Virus record (IMG/VR): IMGVR_UViG_3300048065_000518
Coordinates: 1 to 23,116 of that record
Length of the DNA stretch: 23,116 nt
Reading direction: 5' to 3' (one strand)
Origin: a virus
Below the pieces are notes generated by a model. It was not told the DNA's origin. It searched no databases and saw only the letters and a program-made list of their open reading frames with translations. The first letter of the stretch is position 1. Each line of letters begins with the position of its first letter. The position numbers and the translations under genes are program-made. Positions 1 to 5,425 of this stretch are shown here, one piece after another.

Positions 1-192
1 TACAGAGTCGCAGTTTGTTTTGAAGAGGCTGTCGTCATTGATGTCGAAGCCCAAGACGCAGATCAGGCAGAGGAGTTCGCTTGCTTAGTAGCTGGGGAAC
101 ATGCTGGTTCTGAATACCCACCACATTACAACCCCGACACAGTTCATCGGGAATTTTTCTCACAGGATGCAAGGGAGATTAACAATGACTGA
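1..192 (+). CDS. Small hypothetical protein, 5' end cut by window
   Basis: An open frame runs from the first base to a TGA at 190-192 and encodes at least 63 residues, so the start lies to the left of the window. The visible part is acidic, with a beta-then-helix pattern: a VAVCFEEAVVIDVEA strand region followed by a DADQAEEFA helix. It ends in NPDTVHREFFSQDAREINND. The same strand/helix pattern appears at the start of the next gene (VVVRVYVSAETESEALDYV), so the two may be small paralogues. The stop overlaps the next start by 8 nt, which suggests translational coupling. No known domain is recognised and function is unknown. Confidence 0.6.
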   Translation, partial: YRVAVCFEEAVVIDVEAQDADQAEEFACLVAGEHAGSEYPPHYNPDTVHREFFSQDAREINND

Positions 193-340
193 TCCGAGAG
201 AAGTTGTCGTTCGTGTCTACGTTAGCGCAGAGACAGAAAGCGAAGCATTGGATTACGTTGAAGAAGAGTTGGATTGGCTATGCAAATTAGACAACCCGCT
301 TTTGGCTTTCACAATCGAAGAGGAAAAAGACAATGGATAA
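185..340 (+). CDS. Small acidic hypothetical protein (51 aa)
   Basis: The ATG at 185 is preferred over the in-frame ATG at 101. It has an AGGGAG ribosome-binding site at 170-175, and the longer version would cover most of the preceding frame. The 51-aa product begins MTDPREVVVRVYVSAETESEA and is acidic and helix-rich at the end (DYVEEELDWL, EEEKDNG). The pattern looks like a small alpha/beta phage protein, but no family is recognised. It overlaps the previous gene by 8 nt and the next by 8 nt (333-340), so it sits inside a compact plus-strand operon that leads to the integrase. Function unknown. Confidence 0.6.
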   Translation: MTDPREVVVRVYVSAETESEALDYVEEELDWLCKLDNPLLAFTIEEEKDNG

Positions 341-791
341 ATTAACCATGATCGAAAAGGTCGTAGCGACTATGGATGCGAAGGAAGTTCGGACAATGAT
401 CGTAGTATGTAACGATAGGCTTTCCGCCTTGGGTGAGCCTGTCCATCAGAACACAAGCCCGACTACGAAGGGCGGCGGAAAGCGGTATGGGCGCAAACCC
501 TACTACATGAAGGCAATCCCTCAGAACTGTGACGACACAATCAAAACCTTCAAGGACATACCAGATGGTTGGGTCAACGACTTAGAGAAGCACGGTCAGC
601 CGTGCCTCGTCAGCGTTCGTGGTCAGGGATACCACGTTGTCGAGTATAAGCAGGGCAAGGTGTTGCTGATCGGCACGATCAGTATTGATGATGCCAACAA
701 AATATGTAGTGGCTCTACTGTGCATGAAGCAGTAGCCGCTTTCTGGAATAAGGCTGGAGCCGCTTACCAAAATCAAAGTAGCGTAGCTTAG
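333..791 (+). CDS. Hypothetical protein upstream of integrase (152 aa)
   Basis: The frame encodes 152 residues and overlaps the preceding gene by 8 nt. Residues 1-30 look helical (MDKLTMIEKVVATMDAKEVR). A Lys/Gly/Arg-rich linker follows (TKGGGKRYGRKPYYMK, around residues 44-60), which could contact nucleic acid. Then comes a beta-rich region with CLVSVRGQGYHVVEYKQGKV and VLLIGTISIDD. No catalytic motif is visible and I do not recognise the family. Its stop is 8 nt before the integrase ATG, with the integrase ribosome-binding site overlapping its end. Co-expression with the integrase is likely, and a regulatory or accessory role is possible but unproven. Confidence 0.65.
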   Translation: MDKLTMIEKVVATMDAKEVRTMIVVCNDRLSALGEPVHQNTSPTTKGGGKRYGRKPYYMKAIPQNCDDTIKTFKDIPDGWVNDLEKHGQPCLVSVRGQGYHVVEYKQGKVLLIGTISIDDANKICSGSTVHEAVAAFWNKAGAAYQNQSSVA

Positions 792-798
792 GGAGAAC

Positions 799-1809
799 AT
801 GATGCTGAAGATAGAAAAGAATGGTGGCGTGTGGCATATCGTCGGGTCTTTGTCAGGGAACAGGGTGCGTAAAAGCACCCGCGTTCCTACTAACCATCCG
901 AATGGTAAGCAGATCGCTGAACAAATGCGGGTTGATATGGAGAGCAAGATACTAACCAACACTCTGTACAACAGCACCAACAAGACTGTCGGTGAGGCAA
1001 TCAAAGACTACCGACGTTGGAAACAGTTGGAAGGCAGGATGTCTCGTGACATGGACAGCAAGATAGACAAGCTGTCTAGTTACTGGAGCAAGGTGTCCTT
1101 GAACGACGTAACCACACAACGCATACAGGCGTTCGTGTTCGAGGCGATGCAAGGTCTACAGGCCAATAGCATCAAGCGTTATCTCAACCAACTACGAGCG
1201 ATCCTCAAGTATGCTGAGGAGACATACGGATGGCGATGCCCGAAGATACCTATGCCCCACGTTGACGATGCCAGAGATGTTCATCTGGATGAGGAGCAAG
1301 TGTTGGATGTGTTGCGCTTCTTCAAGAAGAATGAACCTAAATACTATCCACACTTTCTTCTGCTGTTCGATACTGGTGCGCGGCTTGGTGAGATGCTGAG
1401 ACTTGATGAGTCTTGCTTTCGTGGTGGTGTCGTGAAGATACGTCGTGTTAGCAAGATGAAACAAAAGACCTTAACCCGTGACGTTCCGATGTCTGACGAC
1501 GTGACGGATATGGTAAGAAACTTTCCGACCAGAGGGCTAGACATATGGAACGACAATCGTTCTGCCTCTGCGACGCTGAACAAAGCACTGAAGAGAGCGT
1601 GTGCATATTGCACAATACCCCCCATCAGAGTGCATGATGCACGACATACGTTCGCATACCTAACAGCCAAGGCTGGTGCGGACTTGGGCGATCTGCAATA
1701 TTTGCTGGGTCATGCCGACGTATCAATGACAATGCGTTATCGTGGGTATATACAAAGCAGGGCAAAGGATTTTGTCATGTCATCTCGCAAACAATTGGGT
1801 GATATCTGA
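799..1809 (+). CDS. int: Tyrosine recombinase / phage integrase
   Basis: This is a 336-aa site-specific recombinase that would integrate the phage genome into the host chromosome and excise it. The N-terminal part (about residues 55-160) has the helical core-binding (SAM-like) domain. The C-terminal catalytic domain carries the expected residues: R195 in DTGARLGEML, a candidate beta-hairpin lysine at K220-K222, H279 and R282 in VHDARHTFAYLTA, H305 in LLGHADVSMT, and nucleophile Y314 in TMRYRGY. Length is typical for a compact phage integrase. Two ATGs are adjacent (799 and 802). The GGGAGA at 791-796 fits the second slightly better, a one-residue difference. The non-coding, repeat-rich DNA just downstream is the natural place to look for attP. 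Confidence 0.95.
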   Translation: MMLKIEKNGGVWHIVGSLSGNRVRKSTRVPTNHPNGKQIAEQMRVDMESKILTNTLYNSTNKTVGEAIKDYRRWKQLEGRMSRDMDSKIDKLSSYWSKVSLNDVTTQRIQAFVFEAMQGLQANSIKRYLNQLRAILKYAEETYGWRCPKIPMPHVDDARDVHLDEEQVLDVLRFFKKNEPKYYPHFLLLFDTGARLGEMLRLDESCFRGGVVKIRRVSKMKQKTLTRDVPMSDDVTDMVRNFPTRGLDIWNDNRSASATLNKALKRACAYCTIPPIRVHDARHTFAYLTAKAGADLGDLQYLLGHADVSMTMRYRGYIQSRAKDFVMSSRKQLGDI

Positions 1810-1821
1810 CAAGCGTTTCCA

Positions 1822-1840
1822 AAAATTTTCAGAAAATTTT
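1822..1840. repeat. A/T-rich perfect inverted repeat
   Basis: AAAATTTTC and GAAAATTTT form a perfect 9-bp inverted repeat separated by a single A, starting 13 nt after the integrase stop. A one-base loop is too tight for an ordinary hairpin, so a protein-binding site such as an integrase or IHF-type site is at least as likely as a weak terminator. Confidence 0.5.
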
Positions 1841-1997
1841 ATTACGGTCAAAGGTTGTGGTGTTGATTTACCGTGTCCGTTTTGAGGACACAGTATTAAT
1901 CTAATACCCCATTCCTTTGGCTTGTACCAACGACTAACGATGGTCGTCGCTGTGTCCTTACCTTAGTATCTGTCACGATTGTGATAAGATATTGTGC

Positions 1998-2025
1998 TTG
2001 TCAGGATGGTTTGGGTTGGTATGAT
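1998..2025 (+). promoter_or_regulatory. Putative sigma70 promoter for the HTH genes
   Basis: TTGTCA (1998-2003) and TATGAT (2020-2025) are separated by 16 bp and each differ from the consensus by one base. The predicted start of transcription would be near 2032, leaving a leader of about 30 nt before the ATG at 2063. The palindrome TCACGATTGTGA at 1973-1984 lies just upstream and could be an operator. Confidence 0.55.
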
Positions 2026-2062
2026 TTAAGAACTTTCACAACTTTAATAGGGAATAAGAGTA

Positions 2063-2377
2063 ATGAGAAAACGTAAAACGCATGTCTTTCTAAGCGGTCA
2101 CGACATTGACAAGCTACAAAGCCAGATGAGGAAAGGCGTTCATAAAAAAGTTATAGCCAAAAGGTTCGGCATTTGTTTGGGTTCAGTATATAAGTTTGAT
2201 CCCGACTCTAAAAATTATGAGCCTAATCTTATTCGCGTTCGCAAAAGCCAAATGACCCCTGTGGTGAGCGACAACACTTCATCATTGAGCGACAACACTT
2301 CAGACGTTAGGTTTGTGGATGGAGACATTGGGTTCATGCTTAAACTAAAAAACTTTATCTTGGCTCTTGGAAAATGA
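2063..2377 (+). CDS. Putative HTH DNA-binding protein (104 aa)
   Basis: This small basic protein has a helix-turn-helix-like N-terminal half. Residues about 14-45 (DIDKLQSQMRKGVHKKVIAK then RFGICLGSVYKF) resemble the resolvase/Hin type, in which a helix is followed by the A-x-x-F/L-G-h-x-x-x-S-V-Y recognition segment. The C-terminal half is low complexity, with a duplicated VSDNTSS/LSDNTSD motif encoded by a 17-bp direct repeat, then a short hydrophobic tail. It follows a good promoter and overlaps the next gene by ATGA (2374-2377). Position between the integrase and the other regulators suggests a lysogeny or excision regulator, but this is inference. Confidence 0.6.
   Translation: MRKRKTHVFLSGHDIDKLQSQMRKGVHKKVIAKRFGICLGSVYKFDPDSKNYEPNLIRVRKSQMTPVVSDNTSSLSDNTSDVRFVDGDIGFMLKLKNFILALGK
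2265..2302 (+). repeat. Two 17-bp direct repeats inside the HTH gene
   Basis: TGAGCGACAACACTTCA occurs at 2265-2281 and again at 2286-2302, a 21-bp period that keeps the reading frame and duplicates the peptide SDNTS. The identity at DNA level suggests a recent slippage duplication. Confidence 0.85.
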
Positions 2378-2661
2378 AGAGACCAACTGAGTTACCACCT
2401 ACCGATACGTTGAGGATAAATCCTATCTTGAAACAGACGTTCGGATTGATAGACAGTGGTGGGTTCAATGTTACTGACGTTGAACTAGCCGCTGGTCTTG
2501 GGTACAGAACCATGAGTAGGTGGCTGAAACAAAATGGAGCAAGGCTTGATAGTGTAGAGGCAGTGCTTAATGTAATGGGCTATGGGTTGGAGATAAAAAA
2601 GAATGAACATATTTCACCTCTCGCGGTGTCCGAAAAAATCGGCAAGCTACCTCTGCGATAA
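2374..2661 (+). CDS. Putative HTH transcriptional regulator (95 aa)
   Basis: The frame starts at an ATGA overlap with the preceding HTH gene. Residues about 30-75 look like a Cro/C1- or antitoxin-type helix-turn-helix: VTDVELAAGLGYRTMSRWLK is a helix-turn-recognition-helix pattern (A-A-G-L-G-Y-R-T-M-S-R-W), followed by LDSVEAVLNVMGYGLEI. The latter is typical of the helices that close XRE-type folds. No toxin partner is visible next to it. Its last 59 nt overlap the beginning of the next gene in another frame. A role as phage regulator is likely, but the operator is not identified. Confidence 0.65.
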   Translation: MKRPTELPPTDTLRINPILKQTFGLIDSGGFNVTDVELAAGLGYRTMSRWLKQNGARLDSVEAVLNVMGYGLEIKKNEHISPLAVSEKIGKLPLR

Positions 2662-3115
2662 GCATGTACCAAAAATGTTTACCGAAACAGGACAGATGCT
2701 TTCCTTCGCACACTTCCTACTAGGTAGTTGGTCAGAGGGTATGTATGCGCCACTGTCCAAGTCAGGCAAGGTACTGAGCCACACTAAACACCCCATGACT
2801 AGGTGGGTTGCAGAGAGTGAGGCCAACTATAGATGGACTTACTCTCTCGCTTGCCAGCTAATGAATGAACATTGGCTTCGCTTCCATACCATGCACAACA
2901 CAATGAACCTAATGCACAAGTTCGTTGACTCTCCACCCAGCATCAGAAAAGGCGGCCTAACAAGGCCGCCTCTTTGTATGCCAGAAGAATATCACTCGGA
3001 TAACTACGTGGCTTCTTACAGATTGTACTACGCTTCAGAGAAATCACACTTCGCTAAGTGGGTACACTGTACACCTGTGCCATTCTGGTATGATGCTATT
3101 CAATCTCTTCAGTAA
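2603..3115 (+). CDS. Conserved phage protein, possibly pyrimidine-dimer glycosylase-like
   Basis: This 170-aa protein matches a pattern I recognise from many marine and cyanophage genomes: an N-terminal MNIFHLSRCPKKSASYLCDK segment, then HVPKMFTETGQMLSFAH. Later come WVAESEANYRWTYSLACQL, a GGLT..MPEEY segment, and a closing YYASEKSHFAKW motif. Some members are labelled pyrimidine-dimer DNA glycosylases, but the biochemical assignment is uncertain. The 2603 ATG is chosen because the family-type N-terminus (CDKHVxKM) starts there and GGAGA sits at 2589-2593. An internal ATG at 2675 would remove it. The gene overlaps the previous one by 59 nt and contains a strong terminator-like hairpin at 2951-2970. 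Confidence 0.6.
   Translation: MNIFHLSRCPKKSASYLCDKHVPKMFTETGQMLSFAHFLLGSWSEGMYAPLSKSGKVLSHTKHPMTRWVAESEANYRWTYSLACQLMNEHWLRFHTMHNTMNLMHKFVDSPPSIRKGGLTRPPLCMPEEYHSDNYVASYRLYYASEKSHFAKWVHCTPVPFWYDAIQSLQ
2951..2976 (+). terminator. Terminator-like hairpin inside a reading frame
   Basis: GGCGGCCT and AGGCCGCC pair perfectly over 8 GC-rich base pairs with a 4-nt loop (AACA), preceded by AAAA and followed by TCTTTG. This is the form of an intrinsic terminator, yet it lies in the middle of the 2603-3115 coding region, in the stretch encoding KGGLTRPPL. Termination here is possible but not demonstrated. Confidence 0.5.
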
Positions 3116-3401
3116 TCTCAGTTACTTCTGATGATAAGACTTGCAAAGCACTAGACTTTATTGTGTCACCGAACATAGCGGCAGATATATAACTCATGTA
3201 TATCCTAGTGTCCTTGTCAAAGTGCATGGCTATACCATTAGGCAACATCTCTATGATTGGCGACACCAGTTTGGGATCGTCGTTGTCGTACAGTATGCCG
3301 ACCATTGGGCGAGTAGCCAGTGTCATGTCCGTCTCTACGTCGGCAACACCGTCAACCGCCTCTTCCAGCAACTCGTTCACATAATCCGATGAATACGTCA
3401 A
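3096..3401 (-). CDS. Hypothetical acidic protein (up to 101 aa)
   Basis: This is the last gene of the short minus-strand operon. Its product is acidic (ELLEEAVDGVADVETDM, SEVTEITEEIE) with a central beta-like stretch (PMVGILYDNDDPKLVSPI). No domain is recognised. The open frame begins at a TTG (3401), and a GTG at 3380 is the alternative; there is no ATG before it. The true start is therefore uncertain. It overlaps the HNH gene by up to 50 nt upstream and runs convergently into the plus-strand gene ending at 3115, with a 20-nt overlap of 3' ends. Function unknown. Confidence 0.5.
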   Translation of the reverse strand: MTYSSDYVNELLEEAVDGVADVETDMTLATRPMVGILYDNDDPKLVSPIIEMLPNGIAMHFDKDTRIYMSYISAAMFGDTIKSSALQVLSSEVTEITEEIE

Positions 3402-3858
3402 CAGGCAATCTCCCTCGCATAAAGTTTATCGAAGCGCATATCAACTGTACGTTACCAACCTCGTAACGACCATCACAATCTATCCTATCAATGGATAAAT
3501 TTCTGCTCTCCCACTTATTGTCAGGATGTGGTGTGCCATAATCAAGAACTAGCCCAGACATAGCGCACATACCTAGCTGTTCTTTGTAGATTTTTAGGCA
3601 GTCATCAACGGTCAAGGTAAACTCGATACCCTGTTTAGTTCTGGCTGACTTTAACTGAGAAACTTTGCGAGACAAGAATCCCCTCAAGGACTTCATTCGC
3701 TTCAGCCTGTCGCCGTTCCTGCAATCCTTGCAGGACTTTTCCCTACGCATAGAGCCATTCCTGTGGTCTCTCCAGAACCAGTAATTGTCTGATGCTAGAG
3801 AGTTTCCACAGGTACGGCAGACATAAACATTTTTATCCGCGACGGATACCACGACCAC
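3352..3858 (-). CDS. HNH endonuclease
   Basis: The protein (168 aa from a GTG at 3858; a GTG at 3852 is equally possible) has two parts. The N-terminal part has a zinc-finger arrangement, C14-x2-C17 (CRTC) and C43-x2-C46 (CKDC). The C-terminal part has the phage HNH pattern: YKEQLGMCAMSG (about 91-102), NLSIDRIDCDGRYEVGNVQL (about 120-139) and a closing INFMRGRLP helix. The SIDRID...GY..GNVQL signature belongs to a variant of the HNH/beta-beta-alpha-metal nuclease fold found in free-standing phage endonucleases. It could be a homing-type nuclease or act in DNA packaging or recombination. It overlaps the basic-protein gene upstream by 26 nt and lacks a clear ribosome-binding site. Confidence 0.8.
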   Translation of the reverse strand: MVVVSVADKNVYVCRTCGNSLASDNYWFWRDHRNGSMRREKSCKDCRNGDRLKRMKSLRGFLSRKVSQLKSARTKQGIEFTLTVDDCLKIYKEQLGMCAMSGLVLDYGTPHPDNKWESRNLSIDRIDCDGRYEVGNVQLICASINFMRGRLPVDVFIGLCERVAGRGG

Positions 3859-4000
3859 GAGCAGTTTTGTTTGCCATGTTGCGGATGCCAGATGCTTTAC
3901 CAGCAGATGCTTTGGTCACAAGTCCAGACCGCTTGGAAACTTTATTCTTTTTGTCCGCAGTCTTTTTCTTTGCGGCAGTGTTGCGTCGATCATAAGCCAT
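3833..4000 (-). CDS. Small highly basic protein (55 aa)
   Basis: A short frame on the minus strand starts at ATG 4000 behind an AGGAG site and ends at TAA 3833-3835. The 55-aa product begins MAYDRRNTAAKKKTADKKNK and ends ARGRGIRRG, so it is very rich in Lys, Arg and Ala with almost no hydrophobic residues. Such proteins commonly bind nucleic acid, and it may be a small DNA- or RNA-binding or capsid-interior protein. No family is recognised. It sits between another small basic protein and the HNH gene, overlapping the latter. The 70-nt gap upstream (4001-4070) holds a CTACT-CAA-AGTAG hairpin at 4022-4034 and nothing else I can identify. Confidence 0.65.
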   Translation of the reverse strand: MAYDRRNTAAKKKTADKKNKVSKRSGLVTKASAGKASGIRNMANKTARGRGIRRG

Positions 4001-4070
4001 TAGTGTTCTCCTAAAAATGGGCTACTCAAAGTAGTTTAGATTTTGGACATATACTTGTAGCAAGTCGTCC

Positions 4071-4337
4071 CTAACATCCCCAACGGCGACGAGCCGCGCA
4101 GATACGTTTCTTCGGCGTCTTCTTACAACTGATGTTATGCATCTTCATCTGACCAGCAGATCGTTTGCAGTAGGAATCTTTGCGCTTGCCCCCACCTGGT
4201 TGGGGAGCTTTCAACTTAGAGCCACACGCCCTGTTGTGTTTAGCCCTGCCCTTCGCAGTTAGGCCAGCACCTTTTGAGGCTGGCTTCTTTTCACCACGAC
4301 CAACAGAAAGTTTTACACTACACCTCTTCTTCGCCAT
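4071..4337 (-). CDS. Small basic Cys-containing conserved phage protein (88 aa)
   Basis: The product begins MAKKRCSVKLSVGRGEKKPA and contains GAGLTAKGRAKHNRACGS and LKAPQPGGGKRKDSYCKR. I recognise this signature from small conserved proteins of marine phages, whose biochemical role is not known to me. It is strongly basic, with cysteines at C6, C38, C57, C71, C79 and C88, compatible with metal or nucleic-acid binding. The ATG at 4337 overlaps the end of the resolvase-like gene by 20 nt, so both belong to one minus-strand operon. Confidence is high that it is a real gene and low for any function. Confidence 0.75.
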   Translation of the reverse strand: MAKKRCSVKLSVGRGEKKPASKGAGLTAKGRAKHNRACGSKLKAPQPGGGKRKDSYCKRSAGQMKMHNISCKKTPKKRICAARRRWGC

Positions 4338-4839
4338 CGTCCTTCACCAGCTTTAAGTGACTCCTATAGTCAGATAGTGGCACAATGTTAGAACCTTCGT
4401 CGTCCCCGAAGTCTAGCTCTGAGTCGAAAGTAATCGTCACTCCATCCTCGTCTGGCTCTTGTGTCTCGACGCCCATCTCCCAAAGAAAAGATTTGTACAG
4501 GGGTAGCCAGTCACCTAGACGCATCACCACTAAGCTCTCCGACGTATCCATCCTGTTTCGTCTGGTCAGGACTACGGGGATATCCCTGCTTCGGGATTTC
4601 TCAATACCTTTTTCGGCTTGCTCCATAGCGGCATAGGGGCTGAACTTTTCTGTGCGCTTTGCCTCAACCCACATGAACGGCACACCGTTTAAGTCAGGCA
4701 ACCCACCACCAAACATGTTGCTTCCACCACCAGATAGAGGCGCACGTTGAACGCTCCCACTACTACCAAACAGCCAGTAGTCTAACCACTTAGCTAACTC
4801 TCTTTCGTAACCGTCGCCTTTACGCTTCTGCTTACTCAT
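4318..4839 (-). CDS. PD-(D/E)XK nuclease, Holliday-junction-resolvase-like
   Basis: This 173-aa protein has the layout of archaeal-Hjc-like phage resolvases. An N-terminal KGDGYERELAKWL helix supplies E12/E14, the SVQRAPLSGG segment follows, then GGLPDL with D49. The catalytic E59-A60-K61 lies in VPFMWVEAKRTEKF, and Q74 follows in YAAMEQAEKGI. The family resolves branched recombination or replication intermediates. The C-terminal third is acidic (QEPDEDGVTITFDSELDFGD) and looks like an added tail. The start overlaps the upstream HTH/zinc gene by ATGA (4836-4839). With the recombination genes on the opposite strand, it would complete the phage recombination pathway. Confidence 0.75.
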   Translation of the reverse strand: MSKQKRKGDGYERELAKWLDYWLFGSSGSVQRAPLSGGGSNMFGGGLPDLNGVPFMWVEAKRTEKFSPYAAMEQAEKGIEKSRSRDIPVVLTRRNRMDTSESLVVMRLGDWLPLYKSFLWEMGVETQEPDEDGVTITFDSELDFGDDEGSNIVPLSDYRSHLKLVKDDGEEEV

Positions 4840-5237
4840 TTTTTCTTCGCTCCTTTTGTTGCACTAAAGTTGTAGCCCTCAGTTCTTTCAGACAAAGGGG
4901 TATCCTCAGACACATCAACAAAGATCATGTCATCAGACAACCCTAGCGTTTCGTTTCTTGAGGTACATTTGTCACAGATGTACTGCCACTTTGGGAGTGT
5001 GTACATGCGCTTACACTTGAGACACTTCCTGTCCCACGTAGGCATCTGCGATTTATGCGATGGAGCTATCGCGTATTTGGCTCCGTTAAACTCGGCAAGC
5101 CCTTCTCGGACAAGTATGCGCTTCAGCGTATCAGTGCAGACCTCCATGAAAGAGGCCATTTGTTTATATGTGTATCCATCTTCCAGCATATCCAAGAGAG
5201 CTTCCCGATCCTCATCTGAGATCGGTTTCCTATTCAT
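4836..5237 (-). CDS. HTH and zinc-ribbon regulatory protein (133 aa)
   Basis: The N-terminal 45 residues form a helix-turn-helix of the Trp-repressor/homeodomain-like type: SDEDREALLDMLEDGYTYKQ, then MASFMEVCTDTLKRILVREG. A zinc ribbon follows, with C72-x2-C75 and C88-x2-C91 (KCLKC, YICDKC). The C-terminal tail is polar and ends in KGAKKK. ATG 5237 is chosen because GAGG lies 5 nt upstream; an in-frame GTG at 5243 would add two residues. It is the first gene of the minus-strand operon that also encodes the resolvase-like and HNH nucleases. It lies downstream of a terminator-like hairpin and the LexA-type boxes. A transcription-factor role is likely but unproven. Confidence 0.7.
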   Translation of the reverse strand: MNRKPISDEDREALLDMLEDGYTYKQMASFMEVCTDTLKRILVREGLAEFNGAKYAIAPSHKSQMPTWDRKCLKCKRMYTLPKWQYICDKCTSRNETLGLSDDMIFVDVSEDTPLSERTEGYNFSATKGAKKK

Positions 5238-5256
5238 GCTCACCTCTGAATGTTTC

Positions 5257-5283
5257 TAAAAGAGCAACCCCCAAAGGGGTTGC
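5257..5283 (-). terminator. Rho-independent terminator or leader attenuator
   Basis: On the minus strand GCAACCCC (5283-5276) pairs with GGGGTTGC (5271-5264) across a TTTG loop and is followed by TCTTTT. This is a strong intrinsic-terminator shape. It lies only about 20 nt before the start of the 4836-5237 gene, so it either ends the primase operon or attenuates the gene downstream. Confidence 0.7.
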
Positions 5284-5289
5284 GATATG

Positions 5290-5304
5290 TCGTTACATTT
5301 TCTC
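5290..5304 (-). repeat. 15-bp motif, copy 1 of 2
   Basis: TCGTTACATTTTCTC (GAGAAAATGTAACGA on the minus strand) is identical to 7682-7696. Both copies lie 45-70 nt upstream of a minus-strand gene start, suggesting a shared regulator or polymerase site. Confidence 0.6.
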
Positions 5305-5351
5305 TCTTGACCTACCTCCTACGTATCTGTGTATAATCCGTCCAGGACAAT

Positions 5352-5384
5352 AAGAGAGCCAAGACCTAAACGGCCTTGTCTCTT
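5352..5384 (-). terminator. Imperfect hairpin downstream of primase-helicase
   Basis: AAGAGA (5352-5357) pairs with TCTCTT (5379-5384), and CAAG (5360-5363) with CTTG (5375-5378), leaving a two-base bulge and a loop of about 11 nt. On the minus strand the stem is followed by ATTGT rather than a clean U-run. It is at best a weak terminator for the primase gene. Confidence 0.35.
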
Positions 5385-5388
5385 TACT

Positions 5389-5419
5389 GAACAGTTCAAG
5401 AACAGTTCAAGAACAGTTC
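5389..5419. promoter_or_regulatory. Tandem alphaproteobacterial LexA-type boxes
   Basis: GTTC occurs at 5394-5397, 5405-5408 and 5416-5419 with exactly 7 nt between copies. GAAC occurs at 5389-5392, 5400-5403 and 5411-5414 with the same spacing. The unit GAACAGTTCAA repeats with an 11-bp period, about one helical turn. GTTC-N7-GTTC is the established LexA site of alphaproteobacteria. On the minus strand TTGAAC inside the array could serve as a -35 element for the 4836-5237 operon. LexA control is inferred, and an iteron or other repressor site is the alternative. Confidence 0.6.
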
Positions 5420-5425
5420 CCCTAA

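Larger units (their letters stand above)
1810..2062. other. Intergenic region after integrase; candidate attP and control region
   Basis: These 253 bases contain no plausible gene. They hold several inverted repeats: an A/T-rich 9-bp repeat at 1822-1840, GTGTCC/GGACAC at 1873-1878 and 1886-1891 with a 7-nt loop, another GTGTCC copy at 1952-1957, and TCAC-GATT-GTGA at 1973-1984. A sigma70-like promoter follows at 1998-2025. Adjacency to the integrase gene makes this the best candidate for the phage attachment site and recombinase arm sites. This is inference, because the attachment core cannot be defined without the host junctions. Confidence 0.45.

Noticed and set aside
582-1004. 140-aa minus-strand frame before and inside the integrase gene
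   Set aside because: Antisense to two better supported genes and without recognisable features.
2063-2661. The two HTH genes as a toxin-antitoxin pair
   Set aside because: Neither product shows a toxin fold or catalytic motif; both look like DNA-binding regulators.
5308-5337. TTGACC and TATAAT reading to the right as a plus-strand promoter
   Set aside because: The spacer is 19 bp and transcription would run antisense into the primase gene with no plus-strand gene to serve; an antisense RNA cannot be excluded but is unsupported.
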